Positions 29,093 to 40,295 of a DNA stretch of 64,000 nucleotides are shown piece after piece (the first letter of the stretch is position 1; every line of letters starts with the position of its first letter). The notes beneath the pieces were generated by a model. The model ran no database searches and was not told the DNA's origin. It saw only the letters and a program-made list of their open reading frames with translations. The translations under genes were made by a program, and so were the position numbers. Source of the DNA: Hydractinia symbiolongicarpus (taxonomy: Eukaryota > Cnidaria > Hydrozoa > Anthoathecata > Hydractiniidae); assembly GCF_029227915.1 (NCBI RefSeq), contig NC_079877.1:29971851-30035850 (forward strand), given 5' to 3'.

Positions 29093-32000
29093 ATGACTTC
29101 GAGAAATACAGTTGCTGAATTAAGAGATCTCGCTTGAGAACGCGGCTTACATGGCTACTCAAGGCTCAGAAAGGCTGATCTAATTGAATTATTGACACCC
29201 ACTACCGTGTCAGCACCGGTACCCGTGCCGAGACCTACCAGACCAGTACCAGCGCCGAGACCAAATAGACCAATACCGATGCCTAGACCCGTACCAGCAG
29301 CGAGAACCTCGAGATCCTGTACTAGCCAACAGGACATGGATTTGTTTGAGCGGCAAGAAATGGCTAAAACTAGACCTCAAATAAAAAGTAAGTTGAATGA
29401 ATGGAGGGAATGGTTACTAAATCATGTACCTAAGGCTATTAAGGATAAAACAACAAAAGCTTTCAAAACCATGAAGGATAAGATCATGGGTTTGTATAAA
29501 AAGGGCAGTGGAGAGGAGGAAGAAGTGAAAGAGGAAAACCCCTATACTCCTATTGAAGAAGCGTTTGTAGGTTCCTACAAAAGGTTCAAGATAAACCCTG
29601 ACGGTGAGAAGAATGTCAATGTCTTTCTCGAAAAGGTCGAGCATGTCGTCAAGAGGTTTATGAGTGACGTGCTCGGGCAGAAGAAGTCATTGAAGACTCA
29701 GGCGACCTTGTGGGTGAAGTGGGTAAGGGAGGACACCAGCTCGTCTGATGCCCCGTGCGTACATGTCGATAAAGCATTCAATAGCTATATGGAGATGCTG
29801 CACGCCCACGATGACATTTCTGATGTTTTCGATCGGATGCGTAACAAGATAATCGAACAGATTGAGAACCCTGCGCTACCCACCAGCGGGTTCACAATCG
29901 AAAGGATCCTACATATGCATGTGGACTTTCATAAGCTAAAATTAACGAGAGGTAGCTCTTATTTGCCGCTACCTAAGAATTTCAGTGGAAAGCGATCTGT
30001 GATTAATCCTAAAAATGAAGATGATGATGAATTTTTCAGATGGGCTATTATCGCCGCGCTTAACCAAAATCTGATCAAAAGTAATCCTGAGCGTATCTCA
30101 ATTCTTAAGAAGCATGATAAGTATAATTGGGATGGTCTAACTTTCCCAATGGCACAAAATAAAATAGATTTGTTTGCGAGAAGGAACCCCGATGTCGCTG
30201 AGCATGTTTTGACAAAGGATGAGGGGGAAGGTATCTACATGTGTCGCAAGTCGAAGCATCTGGATCGTAAGGAGACGGTTGTTTTGTTCTTGTTACATGA
30301 GGAGGAGAAGAGACATTACATGGCCGTTAAGAACTTGAGCGGTGTCCTGAGCAAGGCCAACTCAAAGCATGAACATAAGGAGTATTATTGCTTGAATTGT
30401 CTCTCTGGTTTTCCAAGCGAACAGAAAAGGGATGAGCACTTTGAGTATTGCAAGAATAGCGATGCTGCTAAGATTCAACTCCCTGAGGAGGATAGCACCT
30501 TAACCTTCACTGATGGTAAGTTTCAGCTCAAAGCTCCATTCATCATGTATGCCGATTTCGAAGCTTTCACAAAAGAGTTGCCCGAAGAAGAGAGAAAATG
30601 CGGATCATCCACCGAGAAAGTTGGTAAACATGTTCCCACTGGATTCTGTTGTTATAGTAAATATGCTCATGGTGAAGTGCCAGACCCTCTGAAGCTTTAC
30701 CACGGTGAGGACTGTGTTCCACGCTTTGTAGATCATGTATTTCTGAGGCGAAAAGGTTATATAACATGTTTCCTCAGAAAGCAATGGATCCACTGACGGA
30801 GGAGGAGCGTGACAGTTTCAAGAGAGCCAGGGTGTGCCACATTTGCATGGAAGAATTTGATGACAAGGATGACATCAAGGTTAGGGATCACTGCCATTTC
30901 ACCGGTAAGTTTCGCGGGGCTGCCCATCGAGAATGTAATATCCGATACAAAGTGCCTAATTATATTCCGGTTGTCTTTCATAATCTGAGTGGCTACGATG
31001 CACATCTATTTATCAAAGAGCTTGCAAAGCAGCATGGGGAAGAAAATATGAGCGTTATCGCTAAAAATAAAGAGAAATATATCTCTTTCTCGACGGATGT
31101 TAAGGTTGGTGAATACATTGACAAAAATAGAGAGACTAAAGCCAAAAATATAAAATTAAGATTCATCGATTCGGTTCGTTTCATGGCTAGTAGCCTGGAT
31201 AAATTGGTAAACAATCTCTCTGATGATCAGTGTAAAAATCTTCGAAAATTCTTCAATGATGATGAGCAATTCAACATAATGAGAAGAAAGGGTGTATACC
31301 CATATGAATATGTTGATTCATTCGATAGGTTTAATGAAACTAAGCTTCCGTCGAAGGATGATTTTTATAGCAAGTTGAACATGAGTGGTATCAGTGATGC
31401 TGACTATGCGCATGCCCAAAATGTATAGAAAGACATGAAAGTTGAAAATATGGGTGTTTATCATGATATATATCTCAAGACTGATGTGCTGCTTCTGAGT
31501 GATGTGTTTGAGACCTTCAGGGAAACATGCTTGAGAAACTACGATCTAGACCCGGCTCACTTTTACACTGCTCCGGGATTAGCCTGGAGGGCGTGTTTGA
31601 AAAAGACCAAGGTTAGTCTAGATTTATTGTCGGATATGGTCATGGTCCTGTTCATTGAGAGGGGTATCAGGGGTGGATTGTGTAAGGCTGTCCACCGCTA
31701 CGCCAAAGCCAACAATAAGTATATGGGGGACAAGTACAACATATCGGAGAGGAAGGAGATGGATAGCTATCTCCAGTACCTCGATGCAAAAAATTTGCAC
31801 GGCTGGGCCATGATTCAGAAGCTACCGACTGGAGGGTTTGAGTGGGTTGACACCGGTAAACTTTCGCACTTCACACCTGAACTGATTTCGCAATTAGCTG
31901 TGGAAAACAGTGAAGAGGGGTACATCCTTGAGGTCGATGTGAGCTATCCACAGGAGCTTCACGATTCTCATAACGATCTTCCTTTCATGCCTAGGAGGAA

Positions 32001-32941
32001 GGTTATCAATGGGGTCGAGAAGCTGACACTGTGTCTTTCAGACAAGAAGAACTATGTGATTCATATCCGTGCGCTTGCTCAAGCTGTGAATCACAGTCTT
32101 GTTCTGGATAAGGTTCATAGGGTCTTGAGATTTGATCAGAGTGCGTGGTTGAAACCGTACATCGATTTTAACACCAATTTGCGTACAAAATCAACGAATG
32201 ACTTCGAGAAAGATTTTTTCAAGCTGATGAATAATTCGGTCTTTGGTAAAACTATGGAAAACCAACGTAAGCAAAAGGATATACGTTTGGCTACCAAGAA
32301 AGAACAATATGAGAAGCTGGTGATGAAGCCCAACTTCAAGGGTAGCACGTGGTTCTCGAAAACACTGATGGGCATAGAGATGTCCAAGATCAAGATCAAA
32401 CTGAATAAGCCAATCTACCTGGGACTGGCAATTTTCGACTTGTCCAAGATAGTTATGTATGAGTTCCACTATGATTAATAATGATGTAAAGCTTTGCTAC
32501 ATGGATACAGATTCATTCGTTTATCATATCAAAACCGACGACTTTTACCAAGATATCGCCGACGATGTAGCTTTGAGATTTGACACATCAGGGTACGATA
32601 AGAAAGATGGTAGACCTCTACCATTAGGTTTGAATAAAAAGATCATTGGGCTGATGAAGGACGAGTTAGGTGGCAAGGTAATGACGGAGTTTGTCGCCCT
32701 AAGAGCGAAGACCTACGCTTACAAACAGCTATGTGGTAGGGAGGATAAGAAGTGTAAGGGCGTCAAGAGGTGTGCGGTGAGGAAGACCTTGGGTTTTGAT
32801 AACTACAAGAGGTGTCTGTTCGAGGGTGTAAATGTTAACAGAATCCAAATGACCTTTCGATCCATTAAGCATGATATTCACACGGTAAAAACAAATAAAC
32901 TCGCACTCAATGCGGATGATGATAAGCCCATAATTGTGTAA
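29093..32941 (+). pseudogene. POLB: Protein-primed DNA polymerase B, four lesions
   Basis: Family B polymerase of the Polinton type, about 1,280 codons, replicating the element with terminal-protein priming. Order: SAP-like segment (29111-29190), Pro/Arg-rich linker, a conserved MDLFERQEM segment, a long N-terminal domain, a zinc-finger-like CLNCLSGF...HFEYC stretch, then exonuclease motifs I (YADFEAF, 30548), II (HNLSGYDAH, 30979) and III (YLKTDVLLL, 31471), and polymerase motifs A (EVDVSYPQELHD, about 31927), B (KLMNNSVFGKT, 32221) and C (YMDTDS, 32498). Lesions: TGA at 29135 in the SAP segment, frame change near 30740, TAG at 31426, frame change near 32475 just before motif C. All catalytic motifs survive, but no single frame joins them. 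The stop abuts the right inverted repeat. Confidence 0.92.
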
Positions 32942-32947
32942 GATGGT

Positions 32948-33245
32948 ATTACTACGTACGCTAGGGGCCATTATAGACACAGTTGAATCCTATCACTGTA
33001 ATGAGGGTACACGTCAGGGGTGGGGGGGTGGGACACGGCGGGGATTGGGGGGTTGGGGTGGGGTGGGGGACAGAATTTCTGCCGTTGATTTAACGGGTAT
33101 GATCCATGATTTGACGTAAAATGGTAAAGTGCTAACGGATTTTATGGACTCTTCTATCGTTGATTTAACGGGTATGATCCATGATTTTACATAAAATGGT
33201 AAAGTGCTAACGGATTTGCACCAACATCGGCATTTCCCTATCTCT
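32948..33245. repeat. Right terminal inverted repeat of the Polinton
   Basis: About 298 bp, inverse of the left repeat and slightly shorter in the G/C-rich middle. It contains a G-rich tract (33017-33069) with eight G-runs of three or more on the + strand and two copies of the 75-bp subrepeat. It ends CCCTATCTCT. Confidence 0.93.
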
Positions 33246-33251
33246 GAGTGA
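33246..33251. repeat. Right target-site duplication of the Polinton
   Basis: GAGTGA, one change from the left GAGCGA; the array resumes with TTGTCCCAATGAAACG. Confidence 0.75.
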
Positions 33252-33526
33252 TTGTCCCAATGAAACGTTCTTACAGTCATGTTCAACATATTTCTTGATA
33301 ATTGCATAAGTTTTAACATTTAACCCACAAGAGTAAAATTTTCGGCGTTTCATTTTTGTACTCACGCAATGTGAACTTGTCAAAGTTTACTTGTCAACGG
33401 ACAGACTTAGGACTTCGAATCTTAGGTTAATTGGTTAGAGCAAAAACCTTCCTGCTAATGTCAGCATAAGCCATTTTTGGTTTACTTGAACTTTTTTGGG
33501 ACCGGGACTTTATACCTAAAAAAGTA

Positions 33527-33586
33527 GGCAGGATGGCCGAGCGGTCTAAGGCGCTGGTTATAGGCACCAGTCACTTCGGTAGCGCG
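33527..33586 (+). pseudogene. tRNA-Leu(UAG), 3' end deleted
   Basis: First array locus after the Polinton. Loop TATAGGC has A at position 33 where U is invariant. A deletion of roughly 60 bp removes the T arm and 3' acceptor, joining GCGCG to spacer. Confidence 0.8.
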
Positions 33587-33941
33587 TAAAAACGTTTATA
33601 TTTCCGCTTAACTATTTCGCCTAGAAAAATGCGCGAACGTTTAAAAAGGATGTTTCACAAGTTTCGATTGCATGCAGGACGGGATCGCTAAAATTGCTTG
33701 ACTGTGCAGGTAATTCCGCCCAAAATCAGGCAAAACTCTCTAAATTGATGAAAAGTCACGAGATGAATACACTTGCAATGGAATGTGCAGAGTTGGTTGG
33801 GTATCAACGTATTATTTTGCGTCACTTACTTATTTAAATTTTTCATATATTTCGGTCATTTTTACATGTCATCTAGTGCTTAAATACGCGTAAATACTAT
33901 TTTCTCTGCACGCTCGTCCACATTATGTAATTGAAAAACCG

Positions 33942-34023
33942 GGCAGGATGGCCGAGCGGTCTAAGGCGCTGGTTTAAGGCACCAGTCACTTCGGTGGCGC
34001 AAGTTCGAATCTCGCTCCTGTCA
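33942..34023 (+). tRNA. tRNA-Leu(AAG), weak T stem
   Basis: T stem GCAAG/CTCGC has one mismatch; other arms are intact. Confidence 0.7.
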
Positions 34024-34533
34024 TCTTATATCGCATGACTGGAAATGTCCTGTGGCAGAGAATATTGATTACGCTTAAAAACTTCGTCCCCAGAAAGACG
34101 CAAATTTTAGAAAAAGTATAATTAACAAGTCTTTGTCGCATTGGAGAAAAATGTCACTTTTACCACTTGAATTTGCGGAAAATTTCGTTTATTTTCCGAA
34201 ACAGAGATCTAAAGCGCTTAAACGACAGAAGATTTTGATTTACAGCTTGTTAAGAGTGATTGTCCGAATGAAACGTTCTTACAGTCATGTTCAACATATT
34301 TCTTGATAGTTGCATAATTTTTAACATTAAACCCACAAGAGTATAATTTTCGGCGTTTCATTATTGTACCCACGCAATGTGAACTTGTCAAAGTTTACTT
34401 GTCAACGGAAGACTTAGGACTTCGGATCTTAGGTTAATTGGTTAAAGCAAAAACCTTCCTGCTAATGTCAGAATAAGCCATTTTTGGTTTACTTGAACTT
34501 TTTTGGGACGGGGATTTTATATCTTAAAAAGAA

Positions 34534-34615
34534 GGCAGGATGGCCGAGCGGTATAAGGCGCTGGTTTTAGGCACCAGTCACTTCGGTGTCGCGAGTTCGA
34601 ATCTCGCTCCTGTCA
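34534..34615 (+). tRNA. tRNA-Leu(UAG)
   Basis: All stems pair. D loop reads GGTATAA and the variable arm ends GTGTC. Confidence 0.85.
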
Positions 34616-35000
34616 ACTAATCATACATGTCTGAAAAGTACGTCGGACAAACGTTTTTATTTCCGCTTAACTATTTTGCCTAGAAAAATCCGCGAACATT
34701 TAAAAAGGATGTATTACAAGTTTCGCTTGCATGCAGGACGGGATCGCTAAAACTGCTTGACTGTGCAGGTATTTCCGCCCACAATCAGGCAAAACTCTTT
34801 AAAATGATAAAAAGTCACGGGACGAATACACTTGCCATGGAATGTGCAGAGCTGGTTGGGTATCAACGTATTATTTTGCGTCACTTAATTATTTGAATTT
34901 TTCATACATTTCTGTCATTTTTGCATGTCATCTAGTGCTTAAATACGCGTAAATACTATTTTCTCCGCACGCTCGTCGACATTATGTATTTGAAAAACCG

Positions 35001-35082
35001 GGCAGAATGGCCGGGCGGTCTAAGGCGCTGGTTTAAGGCACCAGTCACTTCGGTGGCGCGAGTTTGAATCTCGCTCCTGTCA
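35001..35082 (+). pseudogene. tRNA-Leu(AAG), damaged
   Basis: GGCAGAA acceptor gives an A-C mismatch at pair 6, D arm reads CCGGGCGG, and T loop TTTGAAT loses invariant C56. Confidence 0.65.
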
Positions 35083-35592
35083 TCTTTTATCGCATGACCG
35101 GAAATGTCCTCGGACAGAGAATATTGATTACGCTTAAAAACTTCGTCCCCAGAAAGACGCAAATTTAAAAAAAGTATAATCAACAAGTCTTTGTCGCATT
35201 GGGGAAAAGTGTCACTTGTACCACTTGATTTTGCGGAAAATTTCGTTTATTTTTCGAAACAGAGATCTAAAGCGTTTAAACGACAGGAGATTTGGATTTA
35301 CAGCTTGTTAAGAGCGATAGTCCGAATGAAACGTTCTTACAGTCATGTTCAACATTTTTCTTGATAATTGCATAATTTTTAACATTTTACTCACAAGAGT
35401 ATAATTTTCGGCGTTTCATTATTGTACCCACGCAATGTGAACTTGTCAAAGTTTACTTGTCAAGGGACAGACTTAAGACTTCGAATCTTATGTTAATTGG
35501 TTAGCGCAAAAACCTTCCTGCTAATGTCAGCATAAGCCATTTTTGGTTTACTTGAACTTTTTTTGGACGGGGACTTTATATCTTAAAAAGTA

Positions 35593-35674
35593 GGCAGGAT
35601 GGCCGAGCGGTCTAAGGCGCTGGTTTTAGGCACCAGTCACTTTGGTGGCGCGAGTTCGAATCTCGCTCCTGTCA
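35593..35674 (+). tRNA. tRNA-Leu(UAG)
   Basis: Intact; variable-arm loop is TTTG instead of TTCG. Confidence 0.9.
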
Positions 35675-36059
35675 ACTAATCATACATGTCTGAAAAGTAC
35701 GTCGGACAAACGTTTTTATTTCCGCTTAACTATTTTGCCTAGAAAAATCTGCGAACGTTTAAAAAGGATGTATCACAAGTTTCGCTTGCATGCAGGACGG
35801 GATCGCTAAAACTGCTTGACTGTGCAGGTATTTCCGCCCACAATCAGGCAAAACTCTCTAAAATGATAAAAAGTCACGGGACGAATACACTTGCCATGGA
35901 ATGTGCAGAGCTGGTTGGGTATCAACGTATTATTTTGCGTCACTTACTTATTTGAATTTTTCATACATTTCTGTCATTTTTGCATGTCATCTAGTGCTTA
36001 AATACGCGTAAATACTATTTTCTCTGCACGCTCGTCGACATTATGTATTTGAAAAACCG

Positions 36060-36141
36060 GGCAGGATGGTCGAGCGGTCTAAGGCGCTGGTTTGAGGCAC
36101 CAGTCACTTCGGTGGCGCGAGTTCGAATCTTGCTCCTGTCA
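36060..36141 (+). tRNA. tRNA-Leu(GAG)
   Basis: Loop TTGAGGC gives anticodon GAG, reading CUC/CUU without inosine. D stem GTC/GGC has a U-G pair and T stem GCGAG/CTTGC a G-U pair, so all stems pair. Followed after TCATC by a TTTT terminator. Confidence 0.82.
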
Positions 36142-36396
36142 TCTTTTATCGCATGACCGGAAATGTCCTCGGACAGAGAATATTGATTACGCTTAAAAAC
36201 TTCTTCCCCAGAAAGACGCAAATTTAAAAAAAGTATAATCAACAAGTCTTTGTCGCATTTGGGAAAAATATCACTTGTACCACTTGATTTGGCGGCAAAT
36301 TTTGTTTATTTTTCGAAACAGAGATCTAAAGCGTTTAAACGACAGGAGATTTGGATTTACAGCTTGTTAAGAGCGATAGTCCGAATGAAACGGTCT

Positions 36397-38172
36397 TTGA
36401 AGGAAATAAAAAACTCGTTCTTCAAGAAATCGTTATCGTCAAAGGATCAAAAATCTGTCTGGAATACTATTCATCGTATTCTGAGCAATCAAAAAACACG
36501 AATCAAACACGATCCTTCAGAAATGAATGAATATTTTAGCAATCTAGCAGCAAACCTAACTGGGAAATCAAACGTCGAGTCTACATTACCAGATGATATC
36601 AAAACTACTGAAAACGAACAATCGTTCAAAATTCAACATACTACTTACAATGAAATAAATAAAATACTAAAAAACCTCAAGAATGACTGCTCCAGTGGTC
36701 ATGACAATATTCCAATACGATTTATCAAGCCAGTATCAGAATTCATAACATCCCCTCTGGTCCATATTATTAACAATTGCATCAACAAAGAAATATTTCC
36801 CCAGCAATGGAAGATTGCTCGTGTTTGCCCAATACCAAAGATCGACACACCAATTAGCACAAAGGACTATCGTCCAATCTCAGTACTGCCAGTATTGTCA
36901 AAAATCTACGAGAGAGTAATCTTATCTCAGTTATGTGAATTCATCGAAAGTAATCAACTTTACAATGAAACACAATCCGGTTTTCGCAAAGGTCATACGA
37001 CTACCACATTGATGCTTAAGCTTCGTGACGACATAAAAAAAGCAATGGCGAAAAGTGAAGTGACACTCTCTATCCTCATCGATTACTCCAATGCTTTCGA
37101 CACGATTGATCACAAAAATCTGCTGCTGAAACTACGTGATATGAATTTTTCATTTCGTGCTTTAAAGATATTATCAAGTTATCTGAAAGATAGGAAACAA
37201 TACGTTCAAATTGAAGACAAAATTTCATCTTTAAAATCATTGTTTTACGGTGTACCATAGGGTAGCATACTTGGCCCTGTCCTGTTTAACCTCTACGTCA
37301 TCGAGTTATCAAATCAAATCAACTCCGCCAGTATCCAATATGCTGATGATACAACATTATATAAACACTGCAAAGTCAGAGATCTATTTCAATCAATCAA
37401 AGATATGGAAAAGGATGTAGATAACCTTCTAGCTTGGTCAAAAGAAAACAATCTCTTGTTCAACAGTGACAAGCTTAAGTTAATCATATTCCATTCTAAG
37501 CGACTTAGAGCATTTGATTCTGACCGAAGCTATCTTTAACGTTGTGCTGGTATGTCAATCGAGCAGGAAGAAAATGTTAAGTTACTTGGCATTCAATTCG
37601 ATCAAAATCTATCATGGACCTGCCATATAAACAATGTTATAAAATCCTCGCACTCAACACTACGTGCTCTACGAAAGTTTAGTCGTTTCACACCTTTCCA
37701 TGTACGCAAAACCTTGGCGGAAACGTTGATCTTATCAAGGATAAGTTACGGTAAGGTTGTCTTCTCGCAAATACCTGATTATCTGATATGTCGGCTACAA
37801 AAGATCCAAAACATGGCTGCTGGTTACGTTCTCCGCCGTTATGCTAATCTGCAAGAAGTCACGAATCTAAAATGGCTTCCCGTAAAAGAACATATTGAAT
37901 TCAGTATAAGTAAACTTGTACACAAATCGAGAATTGATAACAACCATCCAAGCTATCTAAACGTAGAGTTTGTTGTACCAACACGAAATTTGAGATCTTC
38001 TACGAAGGAGCCTCTTGTTAAAAATGTTGGAAATGGCACTTTTCAAAACCAAGCACGGTGTTACGATGAAATCCCGGATAGTATAAAAATTATTGAAACT
38101 CTAGAAAAATTTACTAAAGAAGCAAAACAGTTTTATCTAAATAAGGCAGTCGCTAGAGTCTTGTCTGTTTGA
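36397..38172 (+). pseudogene. Non-LTR reverse transcriptase, two in-frame stops
   Basis: One frame over 590 codons with TAG at 37258 and TAA at 37537. RT motifs in order: RPISVLPVLSKIYER, SGFRKGHTTT, motif A ILIDYSNAFDTIDH, motif B YGVP-stop-GSILGPVLF (the first stop replaces the Gln position of the usual VPQGSILGP motif), motif C YADDTTLY, then the LGIQFDQNLSW thumb region and a C-terminal domain. The upstream open frame that fuses to it from 36250 is array spacer, not LINE. Dead as it stands, but well preserved otherwise. Confidence 0.9.
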
Positions 38173-38900
38173 ATTCTGTTCGCCGAAGTTTGGGTGCCAA
38201 TATTCTATCGACCTGTTCATAATCTACCCTTACTCATTTTCAGCTTGTGTTTACTTTTGCCTTTTCTCCTTTTGCGACTAGCCAAGTATATATATGAAAT
38301 ATTTTTTTTTTTTTTTTTTTTTTTTTTCATAATTCAATTAGTTTATTTTATATTTTCTTACTTCCAAGGCCATTTATCGTTTTCTCTGGGTTTTTTTTTT
38401 TTCTAGTTACTCCTATCTAGGTTGATTCCAATATCGTCTCTATTTATCTTGTCGATTCGAGTGTTTCAATTTCTTTCGAGCCTTTCAAGTTTATTTTTAA
38501 TTTTGCTTTTCATCGCGGTTTTTATAATGTATATATATAAAAAGATAATATTTTTTTTGAACAATTATTTATTCTTTATTTATAGTTTATTTATATTTTC
38601 CTTACTTTCAAGGCCATTTATCGTTTTCTCTGCTTTTTGTCTAGTTACAATTTAGGTTGATTCCATATATCGTTTCTTATTTCTCGTCGATTCGAGCGTT
38701 TCAATTTCTTTCAAGCCTTTTCAGTTTTTCTCATCGCGGTTTTCTTTTTTATTTAATGTATATAAAAAAATTTATTTTTTGAACACTTATTTATTCTTAA
38801 TCTATAATTTTTTTTCATTTTTATATTTCATTTTAGGGAGAAGAACAATTTTGTACAAAATTGAACCCAAATGAATGTTAATAAGAATAATAATAATAAT
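36398..38900 (+). mobile_element. 5'-truncated non-LTR retrotransposon, copy 1
   Basis: 2.5 kb, inserted within GGTCT/TACAGTCATG of the array spacer with no clear target duplication. It lacks any endonuclease region and starts inside the protein just ahead of the reverse transcriptase. It ends in a T-rich 3' region and an (AAT)n-type tail, consistent with CR1/Jockey-like elements. A perfect 18-bp palindrome, CAATTTTGTACAAAATTG, lies 37 bp before the end. Confidence 0.9.
38357..38844 (+). repeat. Duplicated T-rich block in the LINE 3' region
   Basis: A 244-bp segment starting CTTACTT(C/T)CAAGGCCATTTATCG occurs twice in tandem (from 38357 and 38601), each with T-runs and the TTGATTCCA and GATTCGAG landmarks. 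A run of over 20 T lies just before it. Confidence 0.75.
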
Positions 38901-39154
38901 ACAGTCATGTTCAACATTTTTCCTGATAATTGCTTAATTTTTAACATTCAACCCACAAGAGTATAATTTTCGGCGTTTCATTATTGTACCCACGCAATGT
39001 GAACTTGTCAAAGCTTACTTGTCAAGGGACAGACTTAGGACTTCGGATCTTAGGTTAATTAGTTAGAGCAAAACCCTTCCTGCTAATGTCAGAATAAGCC
39101 ATTTTTGGTTTAATTGAACTGTTTTGGGACGGGGATTTTATATCTTAAAAATAA

Positions 39155-39236
39155 GGCAGGATGGCCGAGCGGTCTAAGGCGCTGGTTTTAGGTACCAGTC
39201 ACTTCGGTGGCGCGAGTTCGAATCTCGCACCTGTCA
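39155..39236 (+). tRNA. tRNA-Leu(UAG), one acceptor mismatch
   Basis: Loop TTTAGGT; 3' acceptor ACCTGTC mismatches at the innermost pair. Confidence 0.72.
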
Positions 39237-39621
39237 ACTAATCATACATGTCTGAAAAGTACGTCGGACAAACGTTTTTATTTCCGCTTAACTATTTTGC
39301 CTAGAAAAATCCGCGAACGTTTAAAAAGGATGTATCACAAGTTTCGCTTGCATGCAGGACGGGATCGCTAAAACTGCTTGACTGTGCAGGTATTTCCGCC
39401 CACAATCAGGCAAAACTCTCTAAATAGATAAAAAGTCACGGGACGAATACACTTGCAATGGAATGTGCAGAGCTGGTTGGGTATCAACGTATTATTTTGC
39501 GTCACTTACTTATTTGAATTTTTCATACATTTCTGTCATTTTTGCATGTCATCTAGTGCTTAAATACGCGTAAATACTATTTTCTCTGCACGCTCGTCGA
39601 CATTATGTATTTGAAAAACCG

Positions 39622-39703
39622 GGCAGGATGGCCGAGCGGTCTAAGGCGCTGGTTTAAGGCACCAGTCACTTCGGTGGCGCGAGTTTGAATCTCGCTCCTG
39701 TCA
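39622..39703 (+). tRNA. tRNA-Leu(AAG), T-loop change
   Basis: T loop TTTGAAT loses C56, weakening both structure and B box; otherwise intact. A six-T terminator directly follows TCA. Confidence 0.7.
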
Positions 39704-40213
39704 TTTTTTATCGCATAACCGGAAATGTCCTCGGACAGAGAATATTGATTACGCTTAAAAACTTCGTCCCCAGAAAGACGCAAATTTAAAAAAAGTATAA
39801 TCAACAAGTCTTTGTCGCATTGGGGAAAAGTGTCACTTGTACCACTTGATTTTGCGGAAAATTTCGTTTATTTTTTAAAACAGAGATCTAAAGCGTTTAA
39901 ACGACAGGAGATTTGGATTTACAGCTTGTTAAGAGCGATAGTCCGAATGAAACGTTCTTACAGTCATGTTCAACATTTTCCTTGATAATTGCTTAATTTT
40001 TAACATTTAACCCACAAGAGTATAATTTTCGGCGTTTCATTATTGTACTCACGCAATGTGAACTTGTCAAAGCTTACTTGTCAAGGGACAGACTTAGGAC
40101 TTCGGATCTTAGGTTAATTGGTTAGAGCAAAAACCTTCCTGCTAATGTCAGAATAAGCCATTTTTGGTTTAATTGAACTTTTTTGGGACGGGGATTTTAT
40201 ATCTTAAAAATAA

Positions 40214-40295
40214 GGCAGGATGGCCGAGCGGTCTAAGGCGCTGGTTTTAGGCACCAGTCACTTCGGTGGCGCGAGTTCGAATGTCGCTCCTGTCA
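40214..40295 (+). tRNA. tRNA-Leu(UAG), one T-stem mismatch
   Basis: T stem GCGAG/GTCGC mismatches next to the loop. Confidence 0.7.

Larger units (their letters stand above)
17980..33245. mobile_element. Polinton/Maverick virus-like DNA transposon
   Basis: A 15.3-kb element bounded by long inverted repeats that begin AGAGATAGGG, inserted in the spacer of a tRNA unit. It encodes the Polinton hallmark set: protein-primed DNA polymerase B, retroviral-like integrase, packaging ATPase, and major and probable minor capsid proteins, with several clade-specific small and membrane proteins. No adenain-type protease was found. Genes are compact, intronless and read from both strands. At least nine frame changes or stops interrupt seven genes (polymerase, major capsid, coiled-coil protein, SAP-RING gene, three small proteins), so it is either decaying or affected by assembly indels. 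The protein set resembles cnidarian Polintons. Confidence 0.95.

Noticed and set aside
34956-35186. Minus-strand 76-residue frame (MLIILFLNLR...), recurring in many units
   Set aside because: It crosses the AAG tRNA gene in antisense and exists only where the AAG copy is full length; no start context or family, differences between copies not codon-like.
36250-36396. N-terminal part of the LINE open frame as a retrotransposon domain
   Set aside because: These codons are array spacer; the element begins at about 36398, where the sequence departs from the array consensus.
38194-38655. Hydrophobic frames in the LINE 3' region
   Set aside because: Created by T-runs (Phe/Leu codons) in a duplicated 3' untranslated block.
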